From: Thunnus maccoyii
Taxonomy: Eukaryota > Chordata > Actinopteri > Scombriformes > Scombridae
Length of the DNA stretch: 64,000 nucleotides
Direction: 5' to 3'
Assembly: GCF_910596095.1 (NCBI RefSeq)
Contig: NC_056546.1
Coordinates: 17,941,925 to 18,005,924 of the forward strand
The notes below the pieces were generated by a model. That model did not search any database and had not been told where the DNA came from. It was given only the letters and a program-made list of their open reading frames with translations. The position numbers were made by a program, and so were the translations under genes. Each line of letters starts with the position of its first letter. Position 1 is the first letter of the stretch. Positions 37,701 through 49,100 of the stretch are shown piece by piece.

Positions 37701-40700
37701 TCCTCGTCTTACATTATAGCAAATTTAATCACTTTGGGTTTTGGACTGTTGGTCAAACAAAACAGATGATGACATCCCTTTGGGCTCTAGGAAATTGTGA
37801 TGGGCACTTTTTCAATGTTCTCTCTCTCATAGACTAAGCGTTTTATTGATAATGAAAATAATCGTTAGTTGCTGCCTTAATATATTCCCAACTAATCTGT
37901 TGGTCGAGGTAAAGGTGAAAGTGAAATATTATACTGTCAACAATGTGCATGGTTGTGTTACAGCTCTGACATAATTATCATTTTGGACAGAATCATTATT
38001 ACAAACACCAGCCTTTAAACTGATGTAATGTTTTGTTTAGCAGATCACTTTTATCACTTTTATGGCAGTTTGCAGAGAGCTTGTGGTTGAAAATGAACTC
38101 ATCACATGAAAACAGAGACAGCAGCTATCCTTGAATCTTTGCAAGTCAGAATAAAACAATAGTTTGTCTTTGTGGATGTTTGGTTTTCTTTATAACAGCT
38201 CTCCTGTTTGGTTCTGAATATTTGAAAGTAAGCATTAATGTCTCCTGTGACACCTGTGTAGGTGCTTTCTCAGTTCTTCAGAACATTTTGTTTCAAATAT
38301 CTAAGTAGACTTTGTTTCTCTTTAACTCTGAAACTTTTACTTTCACAATGATGTAATAAAGAGGCTTCATGATATTACGGTCTGTTGTATCATGGGTGTG
38401 ACGTGATGGACAGAAACAACTTTACCTTAAGTAGCCACTGTGTGTTGTTCTCCATGATGATCTCCAGCTGTTCCAGCCTCTGAGCCGACTCGTCGCTGTC
38501 TCCGGGGCCATCCTTTTGAACTGGATTATAGCTGCTCTGGGTTTGGCAGTTTTCCTGCTCTGGCAGCAGAAAGGTGTAGCTGCACGGGCCGTTTTGGATC
38601 TGATATTGTCTCTTGCCAACGATAGCGTCTGAATTCTTCTTATATCCTGTCCCCATACCAAGGCAGATACTTAAAACCAGCAAGTCCACATTCAACATTT
38701 TCATAGTGGAACTATTTACCAAAAAATAGAGTAAGTACAAAGATTTTCGAGTTTTCCTTAATCTTCTCTCAGGGGTTGGAGCAACAGCATCAACGGTCCT
38801 CTTGAGGTTCTGCAGATTCCTTTTATCAGCACTCAGTAGTGAAGAAGAGAAAAAGCCATCAGGAATTAGAGGTAGTGTGTCAATCCCGTAGGTTACCGGT
38901 GCCAGACTGCATGTGTTCGCCTTTCATCAAGCCCCCAGCCACTTGTTTGAGCTGCCCGTGGCCCCTCTGATTAGTTAACTGTGAGAAACCACTCCCCCTT
39001 CCCTGTGGCCAGTCGCTGTGAAGAGCAGTGAAGTGGAGATCCCTTTCAATACGCACCAACATCACAGTGAGGCAGATGCACAAACTACACATCTTCCACT
39101 ATATCCTCTACACTACCCACGTGTTTTCTTTCCCTAGTCAGGATGCAGCTGTCCACCTTCAGCACACTCTCTGTGGTAGCTGCCGTGTCCATCCATTGAA
39201 AAAATGTTTCAGGCGACAAACACCAGCATCTTTTAATGAGAGATTAAAAGGTTTCCTAGATGACATTCTTGGCACTTTTTGGAGTTTTCTATGACTTTCC
39301 TGCTTTATTTTATAAGTTGACAAATCTATATTAAAGACAAAATCCACTGATACTAAAATTCTACTTTCTATTCCCATGAGTTTCCCTATTTCCTGTGACT
39401 TCATTCATTTCTTTTTTTATATACCAAGTGGGTTTCACGGATTCACAAAGTTATTAAAAATATATCATTCCCAGATCTTCTTTCTCATGGTCCATAAAGT
39501 CTCATTTTCTGTTATTGGTACAAACTAAAGTTGCCACTTGATGACCTCTGACCACTTTTTTATTTGCATGTGCTGCAGGGTAGATTCATGCAATTATAAG
39601 ATTAAATACTTTGTTAACTCCACTAGCTAACTTAACTTAAAATAGCAAAAAGTGATCTAACACAGATGAAGTATTTCATGGTTAAATTGAAGTGTCAATC
39701 TGTGCGAGTGAATCTGTTGTGAAGATGATCATTGATACAGATGTTTAAAAAAGTTTTCTAGACTCTTTAAAGGCAGTCTTTTAAATTTTTAGTCTTGCCA
39801 GAAAGATAACCATCTACATGTGCTGATGTTGTTTAAGAGAGTATTCAGGGATCCTTTGAGGACGATATTTCTTGTGCTGCTGATATGTTTTTCTGTGGCT
39901 AAAAGAAAATTTCAGAAGAAGATGGTTTTGAAAATAAATCACCCTTGAGTTATATTTACTAGAAAGTAAAGGGGTTGGCTCCACACAATTTAAAATGATA
40001 CAGCCACATACAACTTTTAGCTGTAATAATGACTATCCTCCGAGACACAGATGAAAAGTTAGCGTTTCTTCTCTCTAATTGCCACATTATCCCAACATAA
40101 GTTTTTTTTCACAGGGTAAAGTCACCGTGGTGAACAGAGGGCAGGTGTGCGGTGCAGGAAGGGCACTGACACAGGAGGATGTTTTGTCCCATAATGCAGG
40201 AATGTGCCTCCATCACAGACACTCGGCTAAAACTTCACTAGCTTCACTCTTTACTTCCTCTAACAGTAAAGTCTTTAACAAACAGACTGACCTTGGTCCA
40301 TCTGTAACAGTCTGCTGAACAGTTAGAGGCAGATTGAGCTTCATATTTAATACTAAATAGGCATTTTACCCCCGGCAAAACCAAATTATAGTGTCAACTG
40401 GACTGTATTTCATTTCTTGACAGGAAAGCCTTAGATTTGCCCTCTGCAGTTGTATAGAAATACCAAAACAGAATTGTAGGAAGTAGGCTGATGTAATACG
40501 TTACTGTATAAGGGAAATGCAACATATTTAAGGCCTATTACCACACAGGAAGGACTTGTCGTCATTCCAAAAACATTGACTTTTCAGGTGTTCAGGCTGA
40601 ATCACTTGTCCAGTAGATTCATTGGCACCAGTTCTTGTATTCCAGTTTATTTATGGTTATTGGAGGGAAGGGACATGAACATAGATTTAAATAGATGTCA

Positions 40701-43021
40701 CTTCCAGGTGCTGTTCATTCATTTATTCATTCATTCATTTAATCTACCATCCACTAAACGGGTTGGCTCATGCTGTGAGAAAACAATGTGACTGCTGCTG
40801 AACACACACTGTAATTTATTATACAGGGGTTACAAGATAAATTTATTAGTTAGTTTATATGTAGCACTATAAAAACTGAACTGTTTAGTGGCTGAAGAGA
40901 TATAAATAGAACTTTCAGAGTGAGGAAGTGGGATTTCCCATGAAAAGAATAAATAAACAAATAAAGCTACTCATCCAAGTTGAAACTGATGTGTGGTTAT
41001 CAGACGAAGCTTACAATGTCTGAGCCTGATAATCAGACTCGACTGTCATTTCATTTCACTTCATTTTAATTAACTGTTTGAATATATGAATATAAAAAAA
41101 ATTAGGGCTTCAACTTGCAGCTAGTACACAGACAAATGTCTCCACAGCAGTTCAGTTGTTTCTAGCATACCGCTGCCTTAAAATACAGACAGAGATGTGA
41201 GCCTTACAATTGCAGCAGTACGCTAGATATGAAATCAAATTTACACAAATCCTAACGGCTGTTAAACTCACCACTGCAAGTAAATTTCCAATGTGACTGT
41301 TGGTTTAATGAAATTAAATGCTAGGGGGTGGGTTCTTGTTCATGCCTGCATGGTGATATTCACAAATGTTGTCACAAATCCTGTGTATAGTCTATAATCA
41401 GAGTAATGGACATTTAGAATCAAGCTTTGTCTGACCGCAGACAATATAGTGTATTTAATTTTAACTGTTTGAGGCCAAGTTTCCAGAGGCTTTAAATAAT
41501 AATGTAATTTGTAATTTTTTCAATCAGAATTTTGTTTTGTTCTCGTTTGTATTGCCTTTATCAGTTGGACTTGTTCCTTGTTTTGAAAGTCTGTTTTCTC
41601 ACATAATAGTATACATATAGTCCTCAATCATTCCCCTTAACGTGCACAATGTGGGTTAATGTTAACCTTGCCCCGTCTCTGAACCCTCTGACCAATCCCT
41701 GATTACTTGACGTAAAGTGAAACCTGTGTGAACATTTACAAAAGACTAAAAGCCTTAAAGCTTGTTTCCTGGCATTCAACTTAGAATAGAGCAGATTGTC
41801 CCCTTCAGTTTAGCAAATGACCCCTGCTGGATGCAGAGCAGGCCTGTAGTGAGAGCTTAGGGCTTCACTCACCAAACCCAAAAAGAAACTGTGCCTCAAA
41901 GAGCTTCACATGCTTTCACATAAAATTGCATTGTAGCTCACCTTTGTGTCACTGAGAGATAGTGAGGTTTGAGGTGTCTTAGTGAATGTTTCAGGAATCC
42001 ATTAAAATACGACTTAAATAGCACTGAACGGTTTAAGTCTTTCTACAGTAAAATGTAAACTTGAGGTTTCATGTTCAGCAATGACTGTTCACTCATATTA
42101 ACAAATGTTTCCATTTAAATTAGCTTTTCTCTTGGTACATTTAGTCTTTCAGTGGTGAAGGAGTTCTGTTTTTCATATGTAATTTAGCCAAATTGCCACC
42201 TTCAGGCCTGTTTCAGTATCAAATCACAGATTCAATATTTGTGGCCGTGATGAGTTACAAAGAACGATGCTTGGAGGTTAAAATGGATACAAACCTTCAT
42301 TATGGTTGATATTGTTCTTGTTTTTAGCATTTGATGTGGCAGTTTGATTACATTTAGATTTAACTTCGACTTTAACTTTATTGTCCTCGAGGGGTGAATT
42401 TGTCTTGCAGACAGGTAAAACTTAGAACTTGCTACAAGAGCAGCGCTCATATAGATTTAACTTCAGACTTAATATTTCTGGAAACAGGCTTGAAAAGTAG
42501 TTTTTCAAATGTTTTTTAAAGGTGCATGTTGAGCTGTTGTCTGTTCTTCTGGTGGTTTTCTTTAGGCCAGAGACTGAACTGGGCTAGCTTGTGCTTCGCT
42601 GTACTTTTCTAAAAAGTGCTTCATTGTCATCTTTAACAGATCTGCCGTCTCCAGAGGCACTTGTCTGCTGGGGAGCACCAGCAGGACCTGTTCCAGGACC
42701 TGCCAGCCATGTTTGTGTCCCAGCACTCTCAGCCGCCCACTCAGAGTCTGGTGGAGCTGATCCAGCTCTGTGGAGGGACGGTCTGCAAAACTGTGCGGCA
42801 GGCAGGGATCTGCATAGGGAAGTACAGCGGCAGGAGACCAGAGGGAAGCAGGATCCTGTCTGAGCAGTGGGTGCTTGGTAAGATATGTGCTGCTAATCTC
42901 TGTTAAATGTTACGTTCCTTCATCATGCCACTAACTGTTTCTCTCATTTCTTTGTGATTTTATTTCAGACAGTATTACACACCTGAAGCAGCTGTCATAT
43001 GATAACTACGACTTGGAGTAA
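7945..43021 (+). CDS. mcph1: Microcephalin (BRCT-domain protein), 14 coding exons
   Basis: MCPH1 is a nuclear and centrosomal protein that restrains condensin II and binds phosphorylated H2AX. Coding exons: 7945-7978, 8061-8152, 8257-8375, 8511-8595, 12119-12230, 12316-12447, 12550-12630, 13404-14555, 15546-15661, 18858-18892, 19018-19180, 19280-19357, 42640-42877, 42969-43021. The total is 2490 nt (829 aa), in frame, all GT-AG; human is 835 aa. The N-terminal BRCT (about 12-97) has [14 protein letters not shown] and KLVSVLWV. A conserved block follows ([26 protein letters not shown]). The large exon encodes a basic, Ser/Lys-rich linker with FEDYFSP at 453-459, matching human YDDYFSP; the human linker is reported to contact condensin II. 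Tandem C-terminal BRCTs (about 643-733 and 750-829) include [26 protein letters not shown] and LSEQWVLDSI. The ATG at 7945 is followed within 10 residues by the conserved LKDVVAYV. Confidence 0.95.
8979..10209. mobile_element. Non-autonomous hAT-like transposon
   Basis: It begins CAGTGTTTCC at 8979 and ends GGAAACACTG at 10209, a 10-bp terminal inverted repeat typical of hAT. The 7 bp CCAGATG occurs directly on both sides (8972-8978 and 10210-10216) as a target-site duplication; hAT elements usually make 8 bp, so one base has probably diverged. A subterminal TTGCCGTGG is also shared in inverted orientation. No transposase frame remains in the 1231 bp. Confidence 0.8.
10589..11902. mobile_element. 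Second non-autonomous hAT-like transposon
   Basis: It begins CAGTGTTTCCCCTA at 10589 and ends TAGGAGAAACACTG at 11902. Flanks are TCATCATC (10581-10588) and TCATCATA (11903-11910), an 8-bp target-site duplication with one mismatch. It spans 1314 bp, is related at its termini to the 8979-10209 element, and has no transposase. Confidence 0.8.
21270..21710 (+). repeat. Duplicated CT-rich segment
   Basis: Two similar blocks about 340 bp apart (near 21270-21370 and 21612-21710) share 'acaggctttctstttca', 'gaaagctttccac' and a following CT-rich run with repeated 'gctcgct' and 'gctctc' words. This is an imperfect direct duplication inside mcph1 intron 13; origin unknown. Confidence 0.4.
22070..23089 (-). 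other. angpt2: Probable angpt2 3' UTR
   Basis: AT-rich sequence downstream of the angpt2 stop on the minus strand. The nearest AATAAA signals on that strand are two overlapping copies at 22070-22082, giving a 3' UTR of about 1 kb. Confidence 0.5.
23090..38704 (-). CDS. angpt2: Angiopoietin-2, nested inside mcph1 intron 13
   Basis: A secreted ligand of the endothelial receptor Tie2. Minus-strand exons in order: 38704-38426, 33233-33078, 32024-31903, 31683-31445, 30661-30534, 30037-29936, 28221-28055, 26806-26676, 23262-23090. The total is 1497 nt (498 aa, human 496), all GT-AG and in frame. Residues 1 to about 20 form a signal peptide. [12 protein letters not shown] marks the N-terminal clustering region, and exons 2-4 encode coiled coil ([32 protein letters not shown]). 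The fibrinogen-like domain runs 281-498 ([70 protein letters not shown]). Two oddities: the receptor-contact loop reads QQG (459-461), and four residues (SGSL) follow the usual C-terminal DF. An in-frame ATG at 38740 could add 12 residues; 38704 leaves a cleaner signal peptide. Angpt2 is preferred to angpt1/4 on sequence and on its nesting in mcph1. Confidence 0.95.
25905..25930 (+). repeat. (ATTT)n microsatellite
   Basis: A short run of 'atttatttatttatttatt' in angpt2/mcph1 intronic sequence. Confidence 0.85.
28244..29204. mobile_element. TTAA-flanked MITE next to angpt2 exon 7
   Basis: TTAA at 28244-28247 and 29201-29204 bound a 961-bp element. Its ends are inverted repeats: TTAAAGGTGACCCGTTATGC on the left, and the reverse complement of GCATAACAGGTCTCCTTAA on the right. 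TTAA targets are typical of piggyBac-type transposons. A diverged second copy lies at about 51045-51643, sharing 'cttatactggtcctttatgc' and 'cactctgttctgattgg'. It starts 22 bp beyond the splice-acceptor side of angpt2 exon 28055-28221, so on the minus strand the branch-point region of that intron lies in or next to the element. Confidence 0.7.
31135..31369. mobile_element. Short TTAA-flanked MITE with internal hairpin
   Basis: TTAACCCTCCTGTTGACCT at 31135 faces the inverted GACAACAGGAGGGTTAA ending at 31369. A near-perfect internal hairpin at 31294-31334 pairs CTTTTGTCCTCC with GGAGGACAAAAG around a 'gtcaaaattgac' centre. At 235 bp it has no coding capacity. It is piggyBac-like by its TTAA ends and lies 75 bp from angpt2 exon 31445-31683. 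Confidence 0.7.
34671..34704 (+). repeat. (CA)n microsatellite
   Basis: Seventeen CA units in the first intron of angpt2. Confidence 0.95.
35112..35682. mobile_element. Putative inverted-repeat MITE with CCCGCCA motifs
   Basis: The left end 'gtccgcaattaac' pairs with the inverted right end 'gttaattttggac'. Variants of ACCCGCCA/CCAGCCA recur in both termini (about 35140-35200 and 35590-35665). It spans about 571 bp and has no transposase. I recognise the pattern from other fish genomes but cannot assign a superfamily. Confidence 0.5.
35862..36039 (-). mobile_element. tRNA-derived SINE
   Basis: On the minus strand the element opens GGGGCATTCCAATAGCCGAA and contains an A-box-like TAGCCGAATGGTTAAAGC and a perfect B box GGTTCGATTCC. 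A tRNA-unrelated body follows with 'ctgcccactatctaacaaaa' and 'ggcataaatgctcccc'. It is not a functional tRNA gene: the head is diverged and fused to a SINE body. A 5'-truncated relative lies at 5403-5490. Confidence 0.8.
37583..37877. mobile_element. GCTGCAAC-type MITE copy
   Basis: This copy ends 'gataatgaaaataatcgtta' then GTTGCTGCC. It carries the internal words 'aagcaaaaatgcca', 'ggttctcaaatatga' and 'ttttggactgttggtcaaac' seen in related copies at 52945-53172, 56684-57053, 60571-60778 and 63516-63764. It lies in angpt2 intron 1. Left edge is approximate. Confidence 0.6.
38705..39100 (-). promoter_or_regulatory. angpt2: angpt2 5' UTR and probable promoter region
   Basis: Sequence upstream of the angpt2 start codon on the minus strand, with no competing gene. 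I see no clear TATA box. Placement is by position only, so the transcription start is not resolved. Confidence 0.3.
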
Positions 43022-43500
43022 AAACTCCAGAATAGTTTCTGAGTTTAGTTTTTTAAATTTTATGCTGGACTCTGTCTAGTCATATCCCCTCTGTTTCTAC
43101 CATGTAGTGTTCCTGTTGTATCATCTTGCTTTGGAAATGAGTTCACAGATTGTACTTAAATCTTCTCAAATATTCTGTTTGTCTGTGGTTGCTGTGGGAA
43201 CCCATAACTTCTCAGGACCCTTAAGATGATGTAAACGGTGTAAGTTACTGTGAAACTGCATTGACTTTGAATGCATACTTCATGTCGATCCTTTATTCTT
43301 TACAGTTTTTTCATAAAGTAGCAACCACTACTGCATAACCTGTGTGTTTTTTTGTTTTTTGTTACAAGATGTGAGATTGAGCCTTTTAACTTTTAGCAAT
43401 GTGACTTTTAAAATACCTGTTGAGCCATTTCAACACTCTAATGGTGACAATGTATTGTGTCTTTTAATGTTTTGTGATGTCATTGTTAATAAATACTTTT
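43022..43500 (+). other. mcph1: mcph1 3' UTR with poly(A) signal
   Basis: About 470 bp follow the mcph1 stop codon. AATAAA at 43488-43493 is the first canonical signal, so the transcript probably ends near 43510. Confidence 0.65.
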
Positions 43501-43509
43501 ATTAAAATT

Positions 43510-45470
43510 GTTGATGTTCTGATGTTTTTTTTTGTAATTTCTGTCAAATGAAGACTGGTTTAAGAATCAAAGAGGTCATTTATGATAATGGAACAATTAA
43601 CTGAAAATTTCTGGCATTTGCACTATTGAGAAATATGATTGATCAGCAGTTAACAACAGTATTCATGCTGCAGACGCCCTCTGGACCAAAAGGTATATAC
43701 ATATTTTTGTGTGATGTAATTAAATTGGGACGAGATTAATCCAACTGTGTCTGAAATTTTGCACAATCATTGGGTAATGAATGGACAATGTGGCACCCTC
43801 CTGAGTTTGATATTGAAAAGCATAAAACGTGGTGGTGAGACGCATCAATCTGTCAGACGTGTTGTCACAATCCACTCGGCAGTGTTTGAGATATCACCGC
43901 ATGACAGATGACAAATGAACAAACTGATGCATCACAGCTTGTACTCACACTTGTCAGTCATGCTTAAGTATCAGACATGGAACATATCAAATACTACTCT
44001 GATGGAAACTTTAGATGTACTAAAATTTTACTTGAAATGTTAATTTATGTCATATATGCTGCTGTTTAGTTTTTCTGAAGAATTTAATATATGTAAGCTA
44101 TATTGTATGATAGATTCATAAAGTATAACACACTGTTACAGTAAAATAAGGAACAAAGAAATGGGTTCTTACTAGATCTTAGTTGTAATCTTTACCTGTG
44201 TTCTCCTCTTTGCACCCTACTTTTGGAGCCACTTCATCAGTCCAAGCCCAGTAAAATAAAGATTCGTATCACTTTTTTACTCTAAGTCAGCACAATATGA
44301 CTGATAGCATGCAGGGCTACACCCTCTGTTATCTTCCCACCCACAGCATGAACATAACTAGATCATATATAACTGTGTCTTCTTGAATTCCTTTTCATAA
44401 AATTATATAAAATGTGAATTAATAGTGTAATATGAATCTTATTGGAGCTTTAATCACCCATATTTGTATTTTTACATCTTTTAAGATCCCTTCCAGACAT
44501 GTTTTGAGATGTATATAAAATACTCTTTGAAAACTTTGAATAATAATGTGTGTCTGATATGTTTTTTTTCACAAAAACGTTCAATTATCTTGTTAAAATC
44601 CTTGAAATTACATCTCTTCTCCTTCATTACAAATCCAGAATCTATAAATATGCAAATATTTATTCATTTCAGGAGTTTAACAGCTAGACACAAGATGTCT
44701 CCTACTTCACAAGTCAATTCTCAGCGTTTGTGCACAGGGGGCTTCAAGTTTCCACATCACACTTGTATAAGTTAAATATTGGACCAGGATTTGCTTCCAA
44801 AGTATTTTTGATGTCATAAATCCTGCTCATAGGCTTACCCCTTAAAATCAGATTTCAATGAGCACAGAAACTTTCCACTTTCAGCAGATGAATGTGAAAA
44901 CAGCTTTCTAGTGTCAAACTTTGCACATACATTATTCCGCACAGTGAAGCTCAAACATCTGACTGAAAGAACAAGAAGAAACTCACTGCTCACCATTTTC
45001 CAAAGCATGCATGGAGTTATAATTTTTTTAAACGCAATTCTATTATTTTTATATGGTATGACATTTAAGTTTGCAAATATGTTTTTTGCAATGTAACTAA
45101 ATATAAAACAGTCAATAGCTGCCTGGAAAGTAGGGAAACAACACTGAAGGATATGTAAACAGGGCTGAAGCCAGGAATTAAGAAATACTGAGGTATGGAT
45201 TACTTCAGAGCAACCCCATCTCTCCAGCAAAAAATGTTCATTATTCATTATGTTCGTTATTTTATTGTTTTCTTTTCACATTATTTTTTTTCATTTAACA
45301 GTTAATTTTCTGTAAATTTTTACATCTACATGTTCGACTTAATGCTGTCTCAGATAAAGACGTACTAAATAATCCCTTTTATTACAATATATTAATGTAT
45401 TTTTGTGGTTTAAACAGTAAAAATTTAGTGACAATGTCAAGAAAATATATATAATATTTTATATAATAAT
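43510..45470. other. mcph1-agpat5 spacer
   Basis: AT-rich spacer of about 2 kb. Open frames such as 44835-45248 (minus) have no recognisable homology or splice context. No repeat family stood out. Confidence 0.55.
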
Positions 45471-45529
45471 TTACGATACGGTCCTTTAATACAATAAACT
45501 ATTGCCCATAGGCTGGTCTCTACTAGGTC

Positions 45530-46139
45530 ACTCGACCAATCAGCTTCACGATGTTACTGTGCGTCATTACGTAGGGAGGCGTGTGTGACATTTGCTGCAA
45601 GAAGCTAATTTGTAAGCAGCTAGCCGGATAAAGAAGAGCAGCTAGGGAAGGATACTCATCATATTTTGCCTTATAACAACTGAACTAGCATTTGGCTTAG
45701 ATTTATAATTCACCTACATTAAGGACGGCTGTCTTTTTTCAAATGTAGCGTTTTATTTGAGACCTTCTGTCCGGTTAAACACGTTAAATAGTAGGCTAAC
45801 GGTTTCTCTAAACTTGAGGTCGTGTGCTAGTTTGCTGTTCCGGGATGTTATTAGAAAGCTGCATTTACTTCTGTTTTTTTGTGTAGTTGTATGAATGCAT
45901 GTAAGAGCTTAAGCCGGCCTGGCTAACCGCGTTTTGCACACAAGGTTAAATTTAGCTTTAGCCAACTAGCTCCTCACTCTCCATCTGCAGCTGTCTTACT
46001 TTCTTATGCTGACTTGTCAGGGCAGGTGTGCTTTAAGTAGGCCAGGTGTGCTGTGGGATAGATAAGAGTGTAGTTCTTTGCAGTCCAGCTGTCCACCTCA
46101 GGGATTTGTGTAACTTTAGTGAGGTCAGAGGTGGGGAAA
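45530..46139 (+). promoter_or_regulatory. agpat5: agpat5 promoter and 5' UTR
   Basis: A CCAAT box (CGACCAATCAG, CCAAT at 45536-45540) and a CRE-like GCGTCATTACGTA (45561-45573) precede the agpat5 start by about 600 bp. A leader intron is possible: a weak acceptor-like 'ttctttgcag' sits near 46073-46082. The first ATG in the coding frame is 46140. Confidence 0.45.
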
Positions 46140-49100
46140 ATGCTGCTCTCTCTGGTCGTGCACACTTACTCGCTGCGGTACTGGTTTCCAGCCACCATCA
46201 TGCTGGGGACAGCTCCAGCTTACCTGCTGTCATGGGGGGCCTGGCGCTTACTTTCAACTGTTCTACCAGCGAAAGTGTATCACAAGCTGGACGACCGGCT
46301 GTACTGCATCTACCAGAGCATGGTCCTGTTCTTCTTCGAGAACTACACAGGAGTGGAGGTCAGTGATCCTGCAGCTACAGTATGAAATGATACATGTGTG
46401 ATCTGTTGATGGTGAGGTCACGTGTGTGGTGTATTTTTATCTCACTAATGTCTAATAATAGAAATACAATTACACATGCATAAGTGAAAGCTGTGTTTAG
46501 TTGCTTTCAGGCTTTAAACTTGCAATTAATTTAAAATTTCACGGACACCTGCAGGTCAGTGTCCTTTTAGAGGTTTCTGTATGTTGAAAGTCTTGAAGGA
46601 GGGGTTCACAATTTTTCAATAGTCAGGTGCCCAAATGAACATTGAGATATGTTTTTCTTGTTGAAATCATTCTTCCTTTTCATAGAAGATCCCTTGATAA
46701 TGCACTTACGTAGTAAGTAAGTGATAGGGGCCAAAATCCACAAGCCTCCCTCTGAAGATAATATGAAGCTTGAACCATCCAAATTAGTCAAATCAAGTAG
46801 ATATCGCTCATTGTTAGTCTTTTTAGTGCCAAAGTCCCTCTTTTGTTATGCTTTCACTGCAGCTCAACAGGGAAACACAAAGAGGGAATTTAAAGATAAA
46901 AAGATAAATATGGCAGATATCCACTTGATATGACTAACTTAGCCAGCTGAAGCCTCATATAAGCCTCAGATACATTTTTAAATCGATTTTTGCACAAAAT
47001 GACTATGTGGACACACTGTGGATTTTGTCCCACATCACTTAATTGAAAGCGCATTTGAAGGAGATCTTTTAATAGCCAGGATGAACAGGAGGCATGATTA
47101 CAGTGAGGAAAACCTCTTTCAGTGTTCATATGAACCTAACCATTGTTTTAAGACAAACTTGAAAAATTGTGAACCTGTCCTTTAAGGCAACAAATGTAAA
47201 ATGGAGACAGACACTGAGGCCAGTAAACAAGCCAGAATAGCCAGAAGCATGGCAAGAAAGTCTGCATTCTTTTTCTTCTCCATTAGTTGCCACACCTGCT
47301 GTACGTTAGGGTTGGTGTGCAGAAAAACAATAGCAATAGTGTTGTGGCCTGGTAAACCCTAGTCTGAGATATGATGTGGTTTGTGTAGTAAACTGTCTGA
47401 GCTTGCAGGCAGTTTACTACACAAACCACATCAGTAGATTAGAAGGGACTTTTTTTTTTTTGATAAATCCTCTTGGGTTTATTGAAATGCTGCAGTCTTT
47501 GCGGGTTTACTTTGTGTAAATGTGGGCAGAACCAGTCTGAACTGAACTCGATAAAAGCTTTGGGGTTTAATTGTAGAATAATTCTGCAAATGAATGACAG
47601 TCCAGGACATCTAACATCTTGCTGGGATCTGTAATGTTTTTTAATCTGCTCTTTCTCCTCTGTAGATTATCATATATGGAGATATACCAAAGAACAAAGA
47701 GAATGTGATCTACCTGTCCAATCATCAATGTACAGGTATTACATTTCATAAAACGTAGTGTAGAGCACAGTTTAAAGTAAAAATCTAATCTCTACTGATG
47801 ATGTTCTCATAGCTGACTGGATAATTGCGGACATGCTGGCCATCAGACAGAGTGCGCTCGGTCACGTCAGATACGTCCTTAAAGATGGACTGAAGTGGCT
47901 CCCGCTATACGGATGGTATTTCTCTCAGGTAATGCAACTGTGTGAGTATTTGGATGTCATTTTGTAAATTACGGGTGTAAAGATGTAACTTTCAGTGAAA
48001 TCCCAACCGCTGTTCTTATCCGATAATCTTTTTCTTTTAGCATGGAGGAATCTACGTGAAACGAAGTGCTAAGTTTAATGAAAAGACAATGAAGACGAAG
48101 CTCCTTTCTCAAACTCAGTCAGGAGCACCAGTAAGTCCGCTTTATTAATGTTTTATATTAGCCTCTGGACTACATGAATATTTTCTCTGTAAGTTGTCAT
48201 ATCTTTCCCCAAACACAAGAAGTTATATTTGAATGCATAAGGGAAGAAGGATTTTGGGCTGTAGTTTCAAAGCTTTTTTTCTATCATTACAAAACTTGTG
48301 TTAAACATTACTTCAGGTTTAGCTTAACCTACCTAATAGCAAGTGCGGTACACACAAAGGGACAGCGAATATCTTGAGTAGTTGAACCCAAACAAGGATG
48401 AAAACACACATTTTTGACAAAATAATAAGGTCAATGTCTACAGTTGCATATATAGTTGCAGTTTTTTGTAAATGTTGTTGGTTCCATTAGTGTGAATAAT
48501 TAAATCAGATTTTTTTTTATGGTGAGGACTGCCAACATCTGTCCTCCAAAAATTCCTTTGTATCTTATTGTAATTAGTATGTTAACGTAAATGGTTTCTC
48601 ACACGGAGTATTTTTCATCAACCAAACAACTGACGACGGCAGCACCAATGAGATGAAATGGATAATCTGATATTGGATCATGAAGGTCCTGTTGCAGTGT
48701 GTGTTATTGTGTTGAAAGGGCTGGTTTTAATCACTTTTTTGGATTAAACTGGGAGATTAGTGTTGTTCGCCTTGTATGTGCGTGTGTGTGCACATGTGCC
48801 TGCGTATTGGACAGAAATGGTCCCGGAGGCCTTAAGGTACACTATGAAAGCTCTGCAGTAATATTGGATCAAATGTGAAAGGGGTCGCTCGTAATGATCA
48901 ACCCAAAGAGAGTTTTCACCTGACTCTACAGTTCCTCTTGGCTTTACAGAGCTTTACATCATCTTTCAGGTCAATGTTTTTACTTTAACTTTTTTGGTTC
49001 ACTCATAGTGTTGCTTTTGGCAGGCTGCTGTTTTCAGTGAAAAGGTTCTGTTAAACCTACTGTACACTGCAACAACAAACAGACAAAGTTAGTATTAACA

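Noticed and set aside
44835..45248. 137-aa minus-strand open frame in the mcph1-agpat5 spacer
   Set aside because: No recognisable domain, AT-rich composition, no splice or promoter support.
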